Assembly: GCA_035610365.1 (NCBI GenBank)
Contig: CM069432.1
Coordinates: forward strand, 228,740,532 to 228,804,531
Origin: Aquatica leii
Taxonomy: Eukaryota > Arthropoda > Insecta > Coleoptera > Lampyridae
Reading direction: 5' to 3'
Length of the DNA: 64,000 nucleotides
Under the pieces are notes generated by a model, which was given only the letters and a program-made list of their open reading frames with translations, searched no databases and was not told the origin of the DNA. Shown here piece by piece: positions 59,186 through 64,000 of this stretch (positions within the stretch are counted from its first letter, which is position 1; every line of letters begins with the position of its first letter). A program made the position numbers and the translations under genes.

Positions 59186-60245
59186 TCATTAAAAGAACAA
59201 AGTTATTACATAGCTATCCTTGATGAAATAAAGTAATCAATAAATAAATTAACTATAAACTACAATGAATTAACTTAAAAAAAGTAGTACCTAGAACTAC
59301 ATTTCGTGGTTTGTATTTTATATTAATTTTTTTTTAGGTTTCTATTGTCACTTTGTAAATATTTGCGCATCCAATTTAGAAACATTAGAAATTGCATGTT
59401 TTAATATTTGATTGAATCGTTTCGGTATTTTTTTAAATTATACCTATGTAATTTGGAAGTTTATTCACATATTTAAATCATCGATTTTATTACGACATTC
59501 ATTTATTTTTGTGAATTGCCAAATTCGTTTGATTTTTATTGTTTATAACGATTGTTTTTTTAAATCTTTAAGTTAGAATTTCCAGAATAGTTTGTTTATT
59601 TTAAATTCAGTATTGAACACAGTTTTTTTATCTTTTATCACAACCGCTTTTCGTATTTTCTCTGCGTGATAACATTCTGATTGCTCATCATTGTATCTTT
59701 ATTTGATTTATTGTGATTGTGTTTAGAGTTGTAATTAATTCATTAATCAATCCATTAATCATTATTTATTTGAATTATAACTCTTATTTTTTGTTTCGAT
59801 ATTTGAACGCATTCTTAGTTGATAAAATTACGATAAGATGGTGTAGTAAAATATTATTCATCGTATAAAAAATTTATACATTAACAATCCATTATCAAAG
59901 CTAAGGTTTACATATTGTAAGGAATTTTAAAATTGGTTTATTTAAAACTTTACACGATTTTCGTCTGATTATTAAATATAACTAACTTTTAATTAAACTA
60001 ACTAATAAAATGTAACGATATTTAAGAAAAATTGCTTACACGCAATTTATATATAACTATCACTCTATATTTATAAACACCGATAAGTTGGCCCAACACG
60101 TTCTCCTTTACACGACGCGGTATTTATTTAAACCCGCACGTGCATTTTTACTTTAAAACGACACAATATTCTTCGGACTTTGCTAGACTCGATTAATTCC
60201 AACTTCTTTTGAATACTTTTTATATTATTACTTTATCTCTTCCCA
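59186..60245. other. AT-rich stretch with no coding signal
   Basis: Possibly the remains of the retroelement whose terminus is at 59131-59185. No RT or GIY-YIG motif is readable on either strand. Confidence 0.35.
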
Positions 60246-60949
60246 TAGTGGTCCCTATGGATCTTCAAGGTTCCCCAGGATCATTGAAGGGGTCCGTGAA
60301 AAATTAAAATTGATTTGAGGGTCCTTGAACAACGTCAACATTGTCACACATTTTCATTAATACGGAAGTTATAATAAATAACAAGGAATAAATTATTAAC
60401 AATTTTTACGTCCTATCTATACAGATTTATAGAGGAACGCAATCGAGCCGATGCCTGCACCAGCTAGTCGATAATCTAAACTATAAAAGAATCGTGCATC
60501 AAGAATTTAGTTCTGTGTTATGCATGATGTGAAGTGCATACAACAAAATTTCTTAGTCTTGGACAAAAAAAATTATACTTTTTGTATAGTTACGTAGATA
60601 TAGTACTTTGGTTATGTAAGTATATTTGAATAAAATTGATATCTCTTTTTAATTTAAATTTATTTAAGCAAAGTTATACTCTTATTTAAGTTGATTAAAA
60701 ACTTAAAAAATTAATTGGTACACAATAAGTACCTACACAATATGTGACATTTACATAAAATTGTATCCTTACATGTCAAAGAATTAATTCAAGAGAGCGT
60801 TACATTGCAGCATTCCATTTAAAAAAATGATTATTATTAACAGTGGTTTGTTGCAAATACAAATTTTTATATACATATGTATATTTTCCTATATGTTTTT
60901 AGATCTCTCTTTTTCAGATAACAGTATAAGTGAGCCGAAAAAAAATGCA

Positions 60950-61240
60950 GACAATACAGTGTTGAATTTATAAAAATTCCGTCACCAGGAAATACTACTT
61001 TTTTGCCTATGTGTCTTTTGTGTAATAAAACAATGTCAAGCGATTCAATAAAGCCTTCTAAACTAAAAAATATTTAATAAAAATCCATAGTAACAACAAA
61101 TATAAGGATTTAACATTTAATCAAACAATCAGAGAAAAATATTTAAAAATACTAACATTGCAAAAACTCATAGTGACAGAGAGGTGGCGATGAACTGCGT
61201 GCTTTTTATAATACTTCTTTAATGATTGCGAAGTCCGGTA
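60950..61240 (+). pseudogene. hAT (ZBED5-like) transposase, BED finger part
   Basis: The frame around 61002-61060 reads CLLCNKTMSSDSIKPSKLKN, the first half of a BED zinc finger (CxxC...PSKLxxH). It is followed by IHSNNKYKDLT-like sequence, and close to the LINE junction by ELRAFYNTSLMIAKSG (61193-61238). The last string continues on the other side of the LINE. Frameshifts are present. Confidence 0.7.
61231..61240. repeat. Target-site duplication of the LINE, left copy
   Basis: AAGTCCGGTA here is repeated exactly at 62369-62378 on the far side of the LINE. Removing one copy plus the insert restores the hAT reading between its two halves. Confidence 0.9.
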
Positions 61241-62368
61241 TCATCATCATCATCATCATTCAGCTCTACGCGTCCATTGTTGAACATAAGCCTCCCCAAT
61301 TGTTCTCCACTCCAATCTGTCTTGTGCTGCTTGTATCCAGTTGGTGCGGACCCTTTTAATGTCGTCCGACCAACGTGTAGGCGGTCTTCCTCTACTTCTC
61401 TTGTCCATTCTGGGTCTCCACTCGAGAAGCCGCTTCGTCCATCGATCTCCCTGCATCCGTGCAATGTGGCCAGCCCAGTTCCACTTAAGCCTCGTTATGG
61501 CATCTATAACATCGCGAACACCAGTTCTTTTGCGCAAGTCTTCATTTTTTATATGGTCTCTCCAAGTCACCGCGAGCATGGATCTCTCCATCTTTCTTTG
61601 CGTAACTCTGAGCTTCCTAGCTGTTGCTGTTGTTAGTGTTAGGGTTTCTGAACCATATGTCAAGACTGGCAGTACACATTGATCGAAAACTCTTCTTTTT
61701 AGGTGTATGGAAACGTTACTCTTGAAAATTTCTTTCAGTTTTCCGAAGGCTGCCCATGAGAGAGTGAGTCTTCTCTTTAGCTCGCATGTTTGATTATCCC
61801 TTGATATTCGGATTTCATGGCCGAGGTATGTATACTTGTACACCATTTTGATTTCGCTGTCGCCAATTTCTAAGCCATTGCTAGGAACAAGGTTTGTCAT
61901 AAATTTAGTTTTTGACATATTTATCCTTAGACCAACTCTTCCACACACCTCCATCAGATCCCGCAGCATCAATCGCATTTCCTCGAGATTATCTGAGAAC
62001 AACACTATATCGTCTGCAAAGCGTAGGTTGTTTAGGTTCTTGCCGTCTATATTTATGCCTCTCTGACTCCAGTCCAATTGCCTGAATGCGCTCTCTAAGA
62101 CTGTGATAAACAGTTTGGGCGACATCGTGTCGCCTTGCCGAACACCACGCTCAATGGTTATGCAGTTGGTATTTGCATGTAATTTGACCATCATTGTTGC
62201 ATTTCTGTAGATGTTGTGAATAAGTTTGGTGTAGCGGTAGTCGACTCTACATCCCTGTAGTGCATCCCATACTGCACCCAGCTCTATTGTGTCGAAGGCT
62301 TTGTGGAAATCTATGAACGTCAATACTAAGGGTCTGTTGTATTCTATTGTCTTCTCTATAAGAGTTTT
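61241..62368 (-). mobile_element. 5'-truncated RTE-like LINE insertion
   Basis: The insertion is 1,128 bp, bounded by exact 10 bp duplications. On its own strand it ends in an (ATG)n microsatellite tail (61241-61259), typical of RTE-type LINEs, and the ORF's TGA stop is the first triplet of that tail. The upstream end is cut inside the RT domain, so the copy was dead on arrival. The frame is fully open, which points to a recent insertion compared with its hAT host. Confidence 0.88.
61256..62367 (-). pseudogene. LINE reverse transcriptase (partial, uninterrupted)
   Basis: The frame is open from the truncation point; the first Met at 62323 is not the true start, because coding continues upstream with LIEKTIEYNRPLVLTFIDF. 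RT motif A is FIDFHKAFDT (62317-62288), motif B GVRQGDTMSP (62147-62118), and motif C FADDIVLF (62018-61995), with the catalytic Asp pair intact. The C-terminal part has GLRINMSKTKFMTNL, WNWAGHIARM and GRPPTRWSDDI. The apurinic-like endonuclease domain normally at the N-terminus is absent through truncation. The motifs fit RTE-clade proteins often annotated as endonuclease-reverse transcriptase. Confidence 0.85.
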
Positions 62369-62378
62369 AAGTCCGGTA
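62369..62378. repeat. Target-site duplication of the LINE, right copy
   Basis: Exact copy of 61231-61240 (AAGTCCGGTA), immediately followed by the resumed hAT coding sequence. Confidence 0.9.
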
Positions 62379-63300
62379 AGCCGGACACTATTGGCGAAGA
62401 ACTTATTCTACCAACTGTAACTGAGGTAATACACAAACAAGCTTTCGATATTAGAAAAAGAATTCCACTAAGTACGAATACTGTACGAAGAACTATCGAC
62501 GAAATGGCTCAGTGTGTAGAAAACTCCTTATATGACTACTTAAAAACATCAGAATTCTCTATACGAGTCAACACTATGAGAAAACGAAGCTTTGCTTTTA
62601 GCCTATGTGAGATTTGTAAAAGAAAAAAAATATTCCCAAGAATTGTTATTGGCTAAATGTTTGGAAACTGATACAAAGAACGAAAGGTGAAACACTATTT
62701 TGCTGAATTAAAAAAAAAAGATTTTTCGATGTAAACCCTTGACTAATATCATCTCCGTTGCTACTGACGGTGCTCCGGCAATGGTAGGACGACACCGAAG
62801 CTTTCTGGCCTACTTAAAACAAGCTATACCGAAAGTATTATCGGTACATTGTGTCTTTCATCAACATCATTTGGTCGCTAAAAAACCTTAGTGAACGTTT
62901 GCATGAATCACTACATTATGTCATCAGAGCAGTTAATAAAAACAAAAGGAATGCTTTAAGTGATAGATTATTTGTTCAACTTTGTTTGGAAAATGATGAT
63001 GACTATAATCGTTTACTACTTAGCACAGAACTACGTTACGTTAATTATCTAAAAGTTGGATCGCTTCTATTCACTCTTGAATCCAGTGTTGGATTTTCTG
63101 GAGAGTAAAGACAATGATTTATTATCTGAAAAAATGACATTGTTTATATGTCTAATTTATTTGCTAGATTTAACGATACTAAATTGAAACTACATCAATC
63201 AAAACTAAAAGTGTAATATTTGCGTTTGTTGCTAAACTTTTGCTGTACAAACAAAACTAGGGAAGAGGAGAATGTTCTCGGTTTCCAAATCTTTCAAAGT
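62369..63300 (+). pseudogene. hAT (ZBED5-like) transposase, catalytic part
   Basis: Plus strand after the LINE: KPDTIGEELILPTVTEVIHK (62377-62436), RIPLSTNTVRRTIDEMAQCV (62460-62519), LKTSEFSIRV, then TDGAPAMVGRHRSFLAYLKQ (62766-62825), VHCVFHQHHLVAKNLSERLH and YVIRAVNKNKRNALSDRLFV (62918-62980). TDGAPAMxG and HCxxHxxxLxxKxL are the diagnostic motifs of this hAT lineage. Several frameshifts and a deletion in the DES/TLP region are evident, and the C-terminal hATC domain is barely traceable after 63110. Confidence 0.85.
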
Positions 63301-63597
63301 TTTGAAATAGAGATAAAGATTTGTTTGCACACATAACATTCCATCAGGTTCATCCAAGTCATTAAAATTTTTTTGTATTTTAAAACAAAAGTTATAATTT
63401 CAATCAACACTTCTTAACAAAATGTTTTATTTATCATTCATTTTTACGTCACCATTTACCAATGAAGACATCAAAGTTAATTTGTAATTTTTCTATTATG
63501 CATTTATGTAGTCGTTTCGCTTAGGAATCCGTTGGCAAGTTTTGACTATGAAAAGGGGCCCGTGGGCCAAAAGAGTTTGGGAACGACTGATATAGAA

Positions 63598-64000
63598 CAT
63601 TCTATTTTTTCTGACCATCGTCTCAAAGTTTCCAAATTCTTCGAGAACACTTCAATATGTTTATAAATAACTGAGGGTATTGTTGGCAGTTGCTTTTCGG
63701 TCTTAGCTAAAACTTCAAGGAGATGCTGGTCGTTAGTGAAGTTAGCGTTGTGGTATCCGTTGCGGTTTTGAAACCACGGTGAAAACACCAAAGCAAAACA
63801 CCGTGTAATTCACAAAGGTTGCACTTCACCTCGTTTAAGTGCAATTGAAAGCTGACTATAAATAAGGTAAGCAATTTTGGTATGCAATTCTTTAATTTTA
63901 GGTTACTTAATGACAGTATTTGAATTAGATAATGTTGGTATATTTTTTTCAATTACCCGTTAATCATTTCTAGCGCTTTAGTTGCGAGAGACGTTTAAAT
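63598..64000. other. Stretch with no recognised feature
   Basis: Short frames on both strands without known motifs; the window ends here. Confidence 0.4.

Larger units (their letters stand above)
60246..63589 (+). mobile_element. ZBED/Buster-like hAT element, split by a LINE
   Basis: The right end is well defined: on the minus strand it reads CAGTCGTTCCCAAACTCTTT from 63589, the classic CAGxxGTTCCCAAACT terminus of this hAT group, with subterminal GGCCCACGGGCCCC. The left end is less clear; CATAGTGGTCCCTATGG at about 60246 followed by GGGGTCCGTGAAAAA is the best candidate. BED-finger and transposase coding pieces lie between, interrupted at 61241-62368 by the LINE. No matching 8 bp duplication could be confirmed with the tentative left end. 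Confidence 0.65.

Noticed and set aside
61226-61682. Plus-strand ORFs opposite the LINE
   Set aside because: They are antisense shadows of the LINE reverse transcriptase.
62323-62367. Met at 62323 as the start of the LINE protein
   Set aside because: The frame is open and family-like upstream to the 5' truncation point, so this Met is internal.

Overview
The window is AT-rich, non-coding-looking eukaryotic DNA dominated by decayed transposable elements. The mixture of families (IS630-, mariner- and Tc1-like elements, pogo/Tigger-like elements, several hAT lineages, a Mutator-like fragment, a Helitron, Copia, an RTE-like LINE and a Penelope-like element), together with the AT bias and short-ORF landscape, fits an arthropod, most likely an insect. 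I cannot name a genus. I see no convincing host protein-coding gene, no rRNA or tRNA gene, no CRISPR array and nothing prokaryotic. Family assignments rest on recognising motifs in conceptual translations; no search was run.

Layout. 0-7 kb: a non-autonomous Helitron (648-1337), the end of an IS630-like transposase (minus), a mariner/Tc1-like N-terminus (plus), and two head-to-head copies of a multi-copy invertebrate gene of unknown function (minus remnant 3821-4725, fuller plus copy 4839-6870). 7-10.6 kb: no features. 10.6-16.9 kb: a second multi-copy invertebrate gene family (Lys/Arg-rich N-terminus, conserved C-terminus) split by an antisense Copia fragment and followed by a pogo-like element. 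17-18.9 kb: a Penelope-like element with reverse transcriptase, GIY-YIG nuclease and a complete hammerhead-ribozyme-like motif. 20.6-27.4 kb: two mariner-like elements, one (26115-27355) with roughly 85 bp terminal inverted repeats and TA flanks. 30.6-32.1 kb: an IS630-like transposase start with subterminal repeats and a 5'-UTR intron.

35-46 kb: two copies of a roughly 0.9 kb repeat. The first carries a 617 bp non-autonomous hAT with an 8 bp target-site duplication; the second serves as its empty-site control. A longer hAT relic (42960-45078) abuts the second copy. 47-51 kb: a LINE fragment, a second pogo-like element and the C-terminus of a Mutator-like transposase. 51.7-53.3 kb: Copia RT/RNase H (minus). 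54.8-56.5 kb: a hAT relic with a Tc1-like element (55088-56142) inserted in it. 57-59 kb: degenerate hammerhead-like relics. 60.2-63.6 kb: a ZBED/Buster-like hAT split by a 5'-truncated RTE-like LINE with a 10 bp target-site duplication.

The elements do not form a pathway. What the window records is an order of insertion: hAT before Tc1, hAT before LINE, and repeat before hAT. The most distinctive molecular signal is the hammerhead-like motif at 18852-18887 plus three related degenerate motifs. I did not find evidence for a new biological system.
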